A DNA stretch of 64,000 bases from Paenochrobactrum gallinarii (GCF_014205685.1 NZ_JACIIU010000012.1:1-64000); one strand, 5' to 3'. Positions 1 to 10,371 are shown, counted from the first letter of the stretch. Program-made: numbers and translations. Notes: a model not told the origin generated them from the sequence alone.

Positions 1-12
1 CAATATGCGAAT

Positions 13-60
13 TATGACTAGTCATATGCCTAACATTACTCCTAACCCTTAATTAAGGGT
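13..60. promoter_or_regulatory. Two perfect palindromes upstream of mutY
   Basis: The 112 bases before mutY hold two adjacent perfect inverted repeats: TATGACTAGTCATA at 13-26 and ACCCTTAATTAAGGGT at 45-60. Neither is followed by a T-run, and both are AT-centred, so they look more like protein-binding sites or part of a divergent promoter region than terminators. The neighbour to the left lies outside the window, so its orientation is unknown. No regulator can be named from sequence alone. Confidence 0.4.
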
Positions 61-112
61 GAGAAAATGTCCGGAGAATTCGGGGGCTCTTACATATCGT
101 AACACTTAACTC

Positions 113-1192
113 ATGAATACAGCACAAGCACTACTTCGTTGGTATGATAGACATCACAGGGTGTTACCGTGGCGCATAACGCCTGCACAATCTGCACAAG
201 GGATAAGAGCTGATCCTTACAAAGTGTGGATGTCGGAAGTTATGTTGCAACAAACAACCGTTGAAGCAGTCAAAGCTTATTTTCTGAAATTCACCAAAAC
301 ATGGCCGACAGTTGACGCTTTAGCCGCTGCCGATGATGATGACATCATGCGTGCATGGGCAGGACTTGGCTATTATTCCCGCGCCCGCAATTTGAAAAAA
401 TGCGCCGAACTTGTTGTCTCAGAACATGACGGACTTTTTCCGGCAAGTGCGGCCGAATTAAAAAAACTACCCGGTATTGGCGATTATACTTCTGCCGCCA
501 TTGCAGCCATTGCGTTTAACCAACCAGAAGCGGTGGTTGACGGTAATGTCGAACGCGTTGTCACCCGGCTCTATGCCATTACCACCGCATTACCACAGGC
601 AAAGCCGCAAATACGCGAACTCACAGAAGCAATCACACCTGTTGACCGGCCTGGTGATTTTGCCCAAGCGATGATGGATTTAGGCGCAACGATTTGCACG
701 CCTAAACGCCCTGCCTGTGCCCTATGTCCGTTAAATGATTTTTGTCTTGCCCTGAAAGATCACGATCCGGAGCATTTTCCAGTCAAAGCACCAAAGAAAG
801 AACGCCCTGTCCGGTTGGGTGCTGCTTTTGTGGCTGAGGCCGATGACGGCTCTATTTTACTGCGCAAGCGAACCGAAAAAGGCTTACTGCAAAATATGGC
901 CGAGGTTCCGGGATCAGTCTGGAATTCACGCATGGATGGCAGTACGGATTTAAGTGCTGCGCCTTTTCATGCCAACTGGCGTAATGCCGGCATTATTACC
1001 CATATTTTCACCCATTTTGAATTACATCTCACCGTTTACCATACAACTAGTGCCGATAAGCGTCAGGTCAATGACGGCTGGTGGTCGGCAGCGGAAATGC
1101 TGGCAGAGGAAGCCTTGCCGACCGTGATGAAAAAGGCGATTGCTGCTGCACTACCCGACATATTTAAAATTAAGGGCAAGTTCAGGAGGTAA
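113..1192 (+). CDS. mutY: A/G-specific adenine glycosylase MutY
   Basis: DNA repair glycosylase that removes adenine mispaired with 8-oxoguanine. The 359-residue protein has the N-terminal LLRWYDRHHRVLPWR block typical of MutY, the catalytic Glu42 in SEVMLQQT, a helix-hairpin-helix (LPGIGDYTSAAI, about 119-130) followed by the catalytic Asp143 in VVDGNVERV, and a four-cysteine iron-sulphur loop at Cys195, Cys202, Cys205 and Cys211 (C-x6-C-x2-C-x5-C). The C-terminal third (about 230-350) is the NUDIX-like domain that reads 8-oxoG. The length is normal. The start has only a weak ribosome binding site, but family alignment supports it. It is followed after 3 bases by a HAD gene whose Shine-Dalgarno lies in the last mutY codons, so the two are probably cotranscribed. 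Confidence 0.97.
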   Translation: MNTAQALLRWYDRHHRVLPWRITPAQSAQGIRADPYKVWMSEVMLQQTTVEAVKAYFLKFTKTWPTVDALAAADDDDIMRAWAGLGYYSRARNLKKCAELVVSEHDGLFPASAAELKKLPGIGDYTSAAIAAIAFNQPEAVVDGNVERVVTRLYAITTALPQAKPQIRELTEAITPVDRPGDFAQAMMDLGATICTPKRPACALCPLNDFCLALKDHDPEHFPVKAPKKERPVRLGAAFVAEADDGSILLRKRTEKGLLQNMAEVPGSVWNSRMDGSTDLSAAPFHANWRNAGIITHIFTHFELHLTVYHTTSADKRQVNDGWWSAAEMLAEEALPTVMKKAIAAALPDIFKIKGKFRR

Positions 1193-1195
1193 GAA

Positions 1196-1810
1196 ATGAC
1201 TACTGCGATTAAACATATCGTTTTCGATATCGGCAGCGTATTAATTCATTATGACCCGCATTTAGGCTTTGCCGATCTGATACCTGATCAAGCTGAAAGG
1301 GATTGGTTTTTTAAAAATATCTGCACCCATGAATGGAATCTGCAACAAGACCGTGGCAGGAAATGGGAAGAAGCCGAAAATCTCCTGATTGAACAATTTC
1401 CCGATCATGAAGTACATATTAAAGGCTTTCGCCAAAATTGGCATAAAATGGTACCATATGCTTATGAGGATACGGTCACCATTTTACGTCAGCTGATTGC
1501 CGACGGACATGATGTAACCATGCTGACCAACTTTGCCTCCGACACATTTCGTGAAGCACAAGAGCGCTTTACCTTTTTGAAAGAACCGCGCGGTGCCACG
1601 GTTTCAGGCGATGTTTTCGTGATGAAGCCGGAGCGTGAGATTTACGATCTGCATGTGCGTAATTTCGATCTCGACCCCACAGTCACCCTGTTTATTGATG
1701 ATAATAGAGCCAATATTGATGCGGCACTGGAAGCTGGCTGGCAAGCAATCCATTTTACTGATCCGGCCAATTTACGATCCGATCTCGCCGCCTATAAATT
1801 GACCGTTTAA
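1196..1810 (+). CDS. HAD-superfamily hydrolase, YihX-like
   Basis: A 204-residue HAD subfamily IA protein. Motif I reads FDIGSVLI, so the second Asp of the usual DxD is Gly. This is seen in the YihX/epoxide-hydrolase-like branch, where the nucleophile Asp is kept. Motif II is MLTNFASDT, the motif III lysine is in VMKPEREIYD and the acidic motif IV is LFIDDNRANI. The substrate cannot be told from sequence; sugar phosphates are known for YihX. An AGGAGG sits 6 bases before the ATG, inside the end of mutY, which fixes the start and implies coupling to mutY. A strong hairpin terminator follows. Confidence 0.9.
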   Translation: MTTAIKHIVFDIGSVLIHYDPHLGFADLIPDQAERDWFFKNICTHEWNLQQDRGRKWEEAENLLIEQFPDHEVHIKGFRQNWHKMVPYAYEDTVTILRQLIADGHDVTMLTNFASDTFREAQERFTFLKEPRGATVSGDVFVMKPEREIYDLHVRNFDLDPTVTLFIDDNRANIDAALEAGWQAIHFTDPANLRSDLAAYKLTV

Positions 1811-1816
1811 AATAAG

Positions 1817-1848
1817 AAACGCCTGAAATTGCTTTCAGGCGTTTTTGT
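1817..1848. terminator. Bidirectional intrinsic terminator between HAD gene and ccrM
   Basis: A perfect 12-bp stem (AAACGCCTGAAA / TTTCAGGCGTTT) with a TTGC loop is followed by T-rich sequence on the plus strand and has an A-run on its left side. It can therefore serve both the HAD gene and the convergent ccrM. Confidence 0.85.
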
Positions 1849-1870
1849 CTCGTTGAAATATTAAAGGGCA

Positions 1871-3358
<1,488 letters not shown>

Positions 3359-5149
3359 ATGATTGACTGGGTAAAGCTGCGCCACACACCTTATGTGCGC
3401 CTGCTATTCGTTCCGTTCAGATGGCGTGCGCTGGTACGAAGCAGCGAGCTGGGGCTCGTGATTGCTGCGGCTATCGTCGGTCTTATTTCTGCATTTGTGG
3501 TTGCCGCTATTAGCCAGATCTCACAGTGGCTGCATCAGGCTGTGTTTGAGATCGGCGCCGATGATCACTTAAGTGCTGCCGCCAGCAGTCTGCCATGGTC
3601 TGCTCTCATTGCCCCTATGGCAGGTGGTGTTTTGATGGGCGGCATTATCTGGGTTTTGGCCAGATGGCACAAAAAACCTATCGTCGACCCCATCGAAGCC
3701 AATGCCTTACATGGCGGGCACTTGTCGCTCACCGACAGTTTTATTCTGGTGGGGCAGAACCTTATCTCCAATGGATTTGGTGCATCGGTGGGCCTGGAAG
3801 CAGCCTTCACCCAGCTTTCCAGCGGCTTCGCTTCACGGATTGGCCGTGCATTGCAATTGCGTCGCTCGGATATGCGCACCCTTGTGGGTTGTGGTGCTGC
3901 GGCGGCGATTGCCAGTGCGTTTAATGCGCCGCTCACCGGTGCTTTTTATGCGTTTGAATTAATTATCGGCGCCTATTCGATTGCCACTTTGGCACCTGTT
4001 GTGGTTGCTGCAATCATTGGCACCTTGGTGACGCGCTCGCTGGGCAGTGCGACTATGGAAATCAATATCGGCAGTTTGGAAGCTGTTACCACCGGCGACT
4101 TCCTTCCGGCACTGATGCTCGGACTGATGTGTGCAGGCCTTGGCATTGTGGTGATGAGACTTGTTACTTATGTGGAAAAATCAGCTCGCAAAAGCTTTAT
4201 ACCAGCTATTTTAACCCCGATGGTCGGTGGCGCGATGGTGGGTGTGATTGCACTTTTCTCGCCACAGGTATTGGGCTCCGGCCACGGGGCTTTGCATTTT
4301 GATGTCGGCATAGAGCTTTCTTTCTTCGCCATCATCTTTCTTATCATCACCAAATCCGTTGCCTCCGCTATTTCAATCGGCTCCGGCTTTCGTGGTGGTT
4401 TGTTTTTTGCCTCCCTTTTTCTCGGTGCATTGATCGGCAAATTATTTGCCATTATTTTTGGCTTTATTCTACCAACAACGCTCACGCCCGCTGTCTATGC
4501 AGTCATCGGCATGAGTTCATTTGCCGTGGCTATTATTGGCGGTCCATTGACCATGACATTTCTGGCGCTGGAACTGACCGGTGATTTTCCGATCATGATG
4601 CTGGTGCTGGGTGCCGTACTTGCCTCCTCAATGCTAGTGCGCAAAACCTTCGGCTATTCCTTTGCGACATGGCGTTTTCATCTGCGCGGTGAGAGCATCC
4701 GCAGTGCCCATGATATTGGCTGGATACGCAATCTGACGGTCAATAAAATGATGCGTCACGACGTACGCACGGTGAATATTGATACGGACTTGCAGAAGTT
4801 TTATGAAGAGTTTCCGCTTGGCTCGACCCAGCGCGTGATCGCTGTTGATGAAACGGGACGCTATGTTGGCATGATTTCGCTGCCGGAGGTTTATTCCAGC
4901 AGCTTTGCAGATAAGGACAAAGACGGTGATTTGCGTGATTTACTGCGCTTCAAGCAAGCTTATCTGCTGCCCGAAATGAATGCCAAAGAAGCAGTATCAC
5001 GCTTTGATCGCAGCGAAAGTGAAGCTTTAGCTGTCATCAACAATACGCAGGAGCGTAAAGTGATCGGCCTTCTCAGCGAAAGCCATACATTGCGTCGCTA
5101 CAGCGAAGAACTTGACCGTAAACGCCGTGAGCTGGCTGGTGAGGTCTGA
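3359..5149 (+). CDS. CLC-family chloride channel/transporter with C-terminal CBS region
   Basis: Integral membrane CLC protein of 596 residues: about ten hydrophobic helices in residues 30-435 and a cytoplasmic tail (about 455-580) that looks like a CBS pair. The gating glutamate is retained (Glu147 in VGLEAAFTQ), but the usual GREGP is GLEAA, and the selectivity motif GSGIP is not visible: the matching stretch reads HGGHLSL. The third signature, GSGFRGGLFFASLFLG (about 341-356), is well kept. This suggests a divergent CLC subgroup whose ion preference cannot be assumed to be chloride. The gene stands alone, divergent from ccrM. The start is an ATG with only a weak ribosome site. Confidence 0.9.
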   Translation: MIDWVKLRHTPYVRLLFVPFRWRALVRSSELGLVIAAAIVGLISAFVVAAISQISQWLHQAVFEIGADDHLSAAASSLPWSALIAPMAGGVLMGGIIWVLARWHKKPIVDPIEANALHGGHLSLTDSFILVGQNLISNGFGASVGLEAAFTQLSSGFASRIGRALQLRRSDMRTLVGCGAAAAIASAFNAPLTGAFYAFELIIGAYSIATLAPVVVAAIIGTLVTRSLGSATMEINIGSLEAVTTGDFLPALMLGLMCAGLGIVVMRLVTYVEKSARKSFIPAILTPMVGGAMVGVIALFSPQVLGSGHGALHFDVGIELSFFAIIFLIITKSVASAISIGSGFRGGLFFASLFLGALIGKLFAIIFGFILPTTLTPAVYAVIGMSSFAVAIIGGPLTMTFLALELTGDFPIMMLVLGAVLASSMLVRKTFGYSFATWRFHLRGESIRSAHDIGWIRNLTVNKMMRHDVRTVNIDTDLQKFYEEFPLGSTQRVIAVDETGRYVGMISLPEVYSSSFADKDKDGDLRDLLRFKQAYLLPEMNAKEAVSRFDRSESEALAVINNTQERKVIGLLSESHTLRRYSEELDRKRRELAGEV

Positions 5150-5285
5150 TACATATCGTAGCTGTTTACGCATTCAGATTAGAAAAGGCTGGCGGTCTGA
5201 TACCGCCTGCCCTATAGCTCACTTGCCTCATTTTTTGCCGAAACCGCACAAGGTTTGGCACAACTATCACTGATGGATCGTTTTT

Positions 5286-5972
5286 ATGTCTGCACCTAAA
5301 TTGATTATTTTCGATTGCGATGGCGTTCTCGTTGATTCAGAAATTATTGCCGCGCAAGTGCAAGCCGAACTTCTCACCGATGCCGGTTATGAGGTATCAG
5401 CCGAAGAGATGGCAGAACGATTTGCCGGTTTAACCTGGAAGAATACATTACTGGAAGTCGAGCGCCAATCCGGCCTGCCTTTTTCGGCAAGCCTGCTTGA
5501 TAAAGTCAATGTCGAGCTGGATGACCGCTTAAGAAAAGAAGTGCAGATTATTGATGATATTGAAGACGTCATCAGCGCGCTCAAATATCCGTTCTGTATC
5601 GGCTCAAATTCCAGCATGGAGCGTTTGAAAATCACTCTCAACCGCACCGGCCTTTACGACCGTTTCGCACCACATATTTTCTCGGCGCCGGAAGTCGGCA
5701 CTAAGAAAAGCAAACCGGCACCGGATGTTTTTCTTTATGCAGCCCAACAATTCAGCGTTGCGCCAAAGGATGTCATAGTCGTGGAAGATTCAACCCATGG
5801 CGTACAGGCAGCCCGCAGTGCCGGCATGCGCGTTATCGGCTTCACCGGCGGCGCACACAGCTATCCGGGACATGCAGACCAGCTGACCGAAGAAGGTGCT
5901 GAAACCGTCATCAGCCGTCACAAAGATTTGCTGGCAACCGTAGAAGCTTTGTCGATCTGGAGCGATGCCTGA
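5286..5972 (+). CDS. HAD-IA phosphatase (phosphoglycolate phosphatase/beta-PGM-like)
   Basis: A 228-residue HAD hydrolase with all four motifs: FDCDGVLVDSE at the N-terminus (nucleophile and acid Asp), GSNSSMERL (motif II Ser), KPAPDVFLYAA (motif III Lys) and VVEDSTHGVQAARSAGM (motif IV acids). A helical cap lies between motifs I and II, as in the Gph/beta-phosphoglucomutase branch. The substrate is not predictable. It is a single-gene unit: no close partner upstream, and a hairpin terminator follows within 30 bases of the stop. Confidence 0.9.
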   Translation: MSAPKLIIFDCDGVLVDSEIIAAQVQAELLTDAGYEVSAEEMAERFAGLTWKNTLLEVERQSGLPFSASLLDKVNVELDDRLRKEVQIIDDIEDVISALKYPFCIGSNSSMERLKITLNRTGLYDRFAPHIFSAPEVGTKKSKPAPDVFLYAAQQFSVAPKDVIVVEDSTHGVQAARSAGMRVIGFTGGAHSYPGHADQLTEEGAETVISRHKDLLATVEALSIWSDA

Positions 5973-5999
5973 AGCTTAAAGCATTTAAGCTCATAAAAG

Positions 6000-6040
6000 A
6001 AAAAGCCGGAGCAGGATTTAACCATCGCCCCGGCTTTTTA
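6000..6040 (+). terminator. Intrinsic terminator after HAD-IA gene
   Basis: The stem AAAAAGCCGG / CCGGCTTTTT encloses a 20-base loop and ends in a T-run. A smaller palindrome, GCTTAAA-GCA-TTTAAGC (5974-5990), lies between the stop codon and this hairpin. Confidence 0.75.
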
Positions 6041-6093
6041 ATGTCAGGTAACTTTTAAATGCCGCGCACTTAAAATGCGCGAAAATTCTTTGA

Positions 6094-6276
6094 TCAGGCG
6101 ACGCTGCGACCAGCGCTCTTTTGGGGCTGACTTAACACCACAACTGCCTCTTCAGCCTCTTCTTCACTCAGGCCGATCAAAATACGATCACCGATCATTG
6201 CCGGAATTCCCTCTTCGTCATCAAAGACGGACCACAGACCGGTAGGCTCTAAAACTGCTTCATATCGTTTATGCAT
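6094..6276 (-). CDS. Small conserved hypothetical protein, 60 aa
   Basis: A 60-residue acidic soluble protein that I do not recognise. It begins MHKRYEAVLEPTGLWSVFDDEEG and has an acidic helix (LSEEEAEEAVVVL) before a basic tail. The pattern 'MxKRYEAVxxPxGxWxVFD' followed by 'A-x-I-G...L-x-GLSEEEA' resembles small uncharacterised Rhizobiales proteins, and codon use is like the neighbours, so I regard it as real. It has no signal peptide and no cysteine. It stands between two transcription units, convergent with the HAD gene. Function unknown. Confidence 0.65.
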   Translation of the reverse strand: MHKRYEAVLEPTGLWSVFDDEEGIPAMIGDRILIGLSEEEAEEAVVVLSQPQKSAGRSVA

Positions 6277-6489
6277 AGCGATATACTAACCTATATTGGT
6301 TGACGAATATTTCATGAATGCTGCCAATGGTTCATCAGACCTTAATCACTTCAATAAAGATTTATTTATGGCACCAGTGAAATACAGCGTAGAAATGCCG
6401 ACGGATATTTTACAGCTTCAGCCATATTTTTTTGCTCTGCTATAGTTCACCCGAATATTCTTTGGATTAAAACCGTTAAAGAACAAGAA

Positions 6490-8088
6490 CTAAAAAGCGG
6501 ATTTTTTCTTCTTTTTACTGCTTATGCCCATCAATCGCTGAACTTCGTTAATATTTTGTGGCTTTCCAAAATACCAGCCCTGCGCTGCAATGGATAAAGG
6601 CAGAGCTTTGAAATAAGCAGCCTGCTCTTCCGTCTCAATGCCCTCTACCACAATGCCAAGCTTGTATTCTTGTGCGATGGAAAGAATTTGCGGCACAATC
6701 GACACGGTCAAAGCGTCAGTGCCGACCGTTTGTGTGAAAGCCTTATCCATTTTAAGCGCATCCACCTGAATTTTACCAAGCAGTGCCAAACTGGAATAAC
6801 CGGTGCCAAAATCATCCAAATAAATTTTATGTCCAAGAGCGCGCAGCCGTTCAATCCCTCTGAACGCATGACTGTCCGCGGCTGAACGTTCCGTCAGTTC
6901 GATGCCGATCTGATGCGGCCGAATACCCTTATTTTGAAAACGCGCTAATGCTTCGTAAAAACTTTCTTGCTGCAAATCACAGGCCGCAATATTGATATTG
7001 ATCCGCAGTTGCGGGTGATCTTGTAAAATCAGCCCCATATCCGCCTGGACACGGTTCAGCACATAGCAGGTTATTCGGGTAATGAAGCCAGCTTTTTCAG
7101 CCAGTTCGATCAACGCATCAGGTGGCACATAATCATCAGGGTGCACCTCCCACCGGATTAGAGCTTCAAAAGCGATGATCTCGCCGGTTTTGACATTAAC
7201 AATCGGCTGGTAGCGGACATCCAGCTCCTGCCGCGCGATCGCCCTTATCAGCTGCATGCTCAGAGTTTGTGCATTATGCGAATAACGCAACAACAACAAA
7301 GCCGCCAAGCCACCGATCACCAGGCCGAGAATTGTAAACACCGTATCAATCAGCCTATGTTTATTCTGATAGGCTTGTTGATCCGCAACCGTAATCACAC
7401 AAATATATGTTTCCGGCGAGCATAGTTTATAAAAATACTGATCGTCCTCAATCCAGTTTTTTGAGCCAATAATATTATCAGGCGCTTCGATATTATTGTT
7501 TTCAGGATGATAGAAAAGCCGCACAACAGCATTAAGCGCAGGCGCTCCGGCATAGACCGAAAATCTATAATGCGGCTTCTCAAAACTTGACAATAGATCG
7601 GGATTAAAAACCACATTTGCGTTATGAATATTTAAAATAACGCCACGATTGAACGATGAGAATAAGGGCGTATCGCCATAGATAACCGACCCGTCAGCAC
7701 GCAAAATGCCATGTGAATAGCTATTCCATTGCGGAATATTATTGCCCAGTAAAACCGAACATTGCAGCTTCTCATTTTTTAATCGACCAAAATCTGTAAT
7801 GTAACCACTTGAGTAAATAGTATTTCTTATAAAGCGTAAATCATTAGCGGAACAAAACTCATGCGGTGATTGATTGATCTCATTGATCTTCTCTTTTGCC
7901 TGCTCCAATATTTTATTCGTCTGTCTGAGCAATTCCTGCGTATAGCTATCAGCCTCAGCACGGTTCAAATAATCATCCACATAATGGGAAAGAATTCTTG
8001 CGGAAACCGCGCATAATAAAAAAAGCCCCAAAGCGATGACTGGAACAGCATCAAATATGCCCAACAGTTTCGTTCGGATTAAAACCAA
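6490..8088 (-). CDS. Membrane c-di-GMP phosphodiesterase, CSS-motif plus EAL
   Basis: A 532-residue inner-membrane protein: TM1 (about 10-32), a periplasmic domain to about residue 240 with cysteines near FCSAND, LQCSVLLG, KLCSPE and YICVIT typical of the CSS-motif sensor, TM2 (about 246-266), then a cytoplasmic EAL domain. The EAL site looks active: EALIRW, NINIAACD, ELTERSA, LDDFGTGYSSL, LKMDKAF and EGIETEEQ are all present. In enterobacterial CSS-EAL enzymes the periplasmic disulphide restrains hydrolysis, so redox control is a reasonable inference here. No GGDEF domain. Monocistronic; the lysine-rich C-terminus (SSKKKKKSAF) is unusual. Confidence 0.93.
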   Translation of the reverse strand: MVLIRTKLLGIFDAVPVIALGLFLLCAVSARILSHYVDDYLNRAEADSYTQELLRQTNKILEQAKEKINEINQSPHEFCSANDLRFIRNTIYSSGYITDFGRLKNEKLQCSVLLGNNIPQWNSYSHGILRADGSVIYGDTPLFSSFNRGVILNIHNANVVFNPDLLSSFEKPHYRFSVYAGAPALNAVVRLFYHPENNNIEAPDNIIGSKNWIEDDQYFYKLCSPETYICVITVADQQAYQNKHRLIDTVFTILGLVIGGLAALLLLRYSHNAQTLSMQLIRAIARQELDVRYQPIVNVKTGEIIAFEALIRWEVHPDDYVPPDALIELAEKAGFITRITCYVLNRVQADMGLILQDHPQLRININIAACDLQQESFYEALARFQNKGIRPHQIGIELTERSAADSHAFRGIERLRALGHKIYLDDFGTGYSSLALLGKIQVDALKMDKAFTQTVGTDALTVSIVPQILSIAQEYKLGIVVEGIETEEQAAYFKALPLSIAAQGWYFGKPQNINEVQRLMGISSKKKKKSAF

Positions 8089-8164
8089 TCGTTACTCTTT
8101 CAGAGAAAAAATAAATAATGAGATAAAATTATTAAAAGATAAAATAAAATATACAACCAAAGAA

Positions 8165-8194
8165 ATTGGCCGGATAAACCATTATCCGGCCAAT
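8165..8194 (-). terminator. Hairpin terminator after the lipoprotein gene
   Basis: A perfect 13-bp stem (ATTGGCCGGATAA / TTATCCGGCCAAT) with a 4-base loop, 8 bases past the stop of the minus-strand lipoprotein gene, followed by TTTCTTT on that strand. Confidence 0.75.
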
Positions 8195-8201
8195 GACAGT
8201 A

Positions 8202-8756
8202 TTACTTAGTATTATAAGGCCCCTCGTCGAAACCGACAAAGACCTGAATATTTTCTTTATCAGGCAATGGAATAGTTACCTGATTATCATTAAAGACAAA
8301 TTGCGATGCTGTTCTGGCGCTCAATGACACCGGCTGCTGATGTAGTTTGGAATAAACCACCTTGTCGCCCTGCAATACAGCCACGCGGATCGGCATTTTG
8401 GTAGTGCCTGCATTAAATTTTGCACCTGGAACAATGCGCCCTGCGGCTGCAACTTCCATCGTCATGGTGCCGTTGCCATATTTACAAGCACGCGTCGTAT
8501 CCGTGATGGTTGCCTGATAGATCAGCTGATCTGAGGTTTTCTCACTGCTTTTTGCGTATTTTGAGAAATAAGCCGTTCCTTCACGCAAAGAAACGCTCGG
8601 GCAATAAGCTCGCAATTCATCGGATGTAATGCGGTTATCTTCGGCCACATTGGTGTTTTCAGCGGCATCTTTGGTGCCGGTTGTGTTACAGCCAGCAACA
8701 CCCAGCAACAATGCTGTGACAATCGCTGCACGCGTAAAGGATAATTTCTGCATCAA
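8202..8756 (-). CDS. Predicted lipoprotein of unknown function
   Basis: A 184-residue protein with a lipoprotein signal: a hydrophobic stretch at residues 10-20 ending in the lipobox GVAGC (Cys23), then a polar Asn/Thr-rich linker and a beta-rich domain. The residue after Cys is Asn, not Asp, so outer-membrane sorting is likely. One further pair of cysteines (AYCPS and RACKY) could form a disulphide. I do not recognise the fold. It is divergent from thrC across a 199-base spacer that contains an inverted repeat (AATGTTC at 8793-8799 and GAACATT at 8817-8823). Confidence 0.8.
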   Translation of the reverse strand: MMQKLSFTRAAIVTALLLGVAGCNTTGTKDAAENTNVAEDNRITSDELRAYCPSVSLREGTAYFSKYAKSSEKTSDQLIYQATITDTTRACKYGNGTMTMEVAAAGRIVPGAKFNAGTTKMPIRVAVLQGDKVVYSKLHQQPVSLSARTASQFVFNDNQVTIPLPDKENIQVFVGFDEGPYNTK

Positions 8757-8955
8757 GCGGTCTTCCCTGCACTAATCAACCTGTTCTATACCAATGTTCT
8801 GTAGAATTTGTATATCGAACATTCTGAAAGGTTGTTTTCGTGTTTTTTAAAGCTAAGAGCAACCCCTGACGACGTGTGATATACAATTCTCTTTTATGCG
8901 ATATCGCAGAAAATAGCAAAACCAAGATGCAATCGGGAACGAAGGCTGTTTTAAA

Positions 8956-10371
8956 ATGAAATATGTAAGTACGCGGGGCGAAGCACCAGTTCTGGGTTTC
9001 AGCGATGCTTTACTGGCTGGTCTGGCTCGTGATGGCGGCCTTTATTTACCACAAGAATTTCCGCAGTTCAGCGCGGCTGAGATTCGTGCACTTCGCGGCA
9101 AATCTTATGTGGATATCGCAATCGCAGTACTCACACCTTTTATCGACGGCGAAATTCCGGCTGATGATTTCCGCAAAATGGTCGAGGAAGCCTATGGCAC
9201 ATTCCGCCATGATGCGGTGTGCCCTTTGGTACAAACCGGTGCTAATGAATTTGTGCTGGAACTTTTCCACGGGCCGACATTAGCGTTTAAAGACGTTGCC
9301 ATGCAATTGCTGGCGCGCCTGATGGATTATACGCTGGCACAACGCGGCGAACGCGCAACAATCGTTGGCGCCACATCAGGCGACACCGGCGGCGCTGCCA
9401 TTGAAGCCTTTGCCGGACGTGACCGCACCGATATTTTCATTCTGTTCCCGAATGGTCGTGTGTCTCCGGTGCAGCAACGCCAGATGACAAGTTCGACAGC
9501 CGCCAATGTCCATGCCCTTTCCATCAACGGTAATTTTGACGACTGCCAAAACCTCGTCAAAGGCATGTTCAACAATTTGAAATTCCGTGATGCCGTGTCG
9601 CTTTCCGGCGTCAACTCCATCAACTGGGCACGTATCATGCCGCAGATCGTGTATTATTTCACGTCTGCGCTTAGCCTTGGCGCGCCAGATCGCAGCGTCT
9701 CTTTCAGTGTTCCGACCGGTAATTTCGGCGATATTTTTGCGGGCTTCGTCGCTAAAAAAATGGGTCTGCCGATTGACCAGCTTCTCATTGCCACCAATGA
9801 CAATGACATTCTGGCACGCACGCTTGCTGATGGTTCTTACGAAATGCGTGGTGTTGCGCAAACCACCTCGCCGTCAATGGATATTCAAATCTCGTCCAAT
9901 TTCGAGCGTTTGCTGTTTGAAGCACATAATCGTGATGCAGCAGCTGTGCGTTCAATGATGGACAATTTGAAGCAATCCGACCAGTTCACTATCGAAGCTG
10001 GCGCGCTCGCACGCATCCGTGCAGAATTTGGCGCCGGACGCTCTGATGTCGATGAAACAGCGGCAATGATCCAGTCTGTATTGAAAAAAGACGGCTATTT
10101 GCTTGATCCGCATTCAGCTATCGGCGTGAAAGTTGCACGCGATTTGCACAAGTCTTCTGCCCCGATGGTATGTCTTGCCACCGCCCATCCGGCCAAATTC
10201 CCTGAAGCAGTAAAATCAGCATCCGGCATTGACCCGGCTCTTCCACACTGGTTAGCTGACCTGATGACTCGAAAAGAAAAATTTACTGTTTTGGATAATG
10301 AGCTGAAAACCGTAGAAGATTACGTGTCTGCCCACTCCAGAGCGGCTAAGCAGGGAGCTACCCGCGGATGA
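8956..10371 (+). CDS. thrC: Threonine synthase
   Basis: PLP enzyme that turns O-phosphohomoserine into threonine, the last step of the pathway to which thrB (17319-18311) also belongs. The 471-residue protein is the long bacterial type with the N-terminal KYVSTRGEAP block, the PLP lysine in PTLAFKD (Lys112), the phosphate-binding GATSGDTGGAAIEAF loop (about 138-152) and SVPTGNFGDIFAG. It overlaps the next gene by 4 bases (ATGA), so the M16 peptidase is translationally coupled, an arrangement common in Rhizobiales. Confidence 0.97.
   Translation: MKYVSTRGEAPVLGFSDALLAGLARDGGLYLPQEFPQFSAAEIRALRGKSYVDIAIAVLTPFIDGEIPADDFRKMVEEAYGTFRHDAVCPLVQTGANEFVLELFHGPTLAFKDVAMQLLARLMDYTLAQRGERATIVGATSGDTGGAAIEAFAGRDRTDIFILFPNGRVSPVQQRQMTSSTAANVHALSINGNFDDCQNLVKGMFNNLKFRDAVSLSGVNSINWARIMPQIVYYFTSALSLGAPDRSVSFSVPTGNFGDIFAGFVAKKMGLPIDQLLIATNDNDILARTLADGSYEMRGVAQTTSPSMDIQISSNFERLLFEAHNRDAAAVRSMMDNLKQSDQFTIEAGALARIRAEFGAGRSDVDETAAMIQSVLKKDGYLLDPHSAIGVKVARDLHKSSAPMVCLATAHPAKFPEAVKSASGIDPALPHWLADLMTRKEKFTVLDNELKTVEDYVSAHSRAAKQGATRG

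Noticed and set aside
6343-6445. 25-codon frame MAPVKYSVEMPTDILQL in the gap before the CSS-EAL gene
   Set aside because: No ribosome binding site and no codon bias; regarded as chance.
8783-8799. Possible LexA box upstream of thrC (GTTC...GTTC)
   Set aside because: The spacing is 9 bases rather than the required 7, unlike the exact box at 63023.
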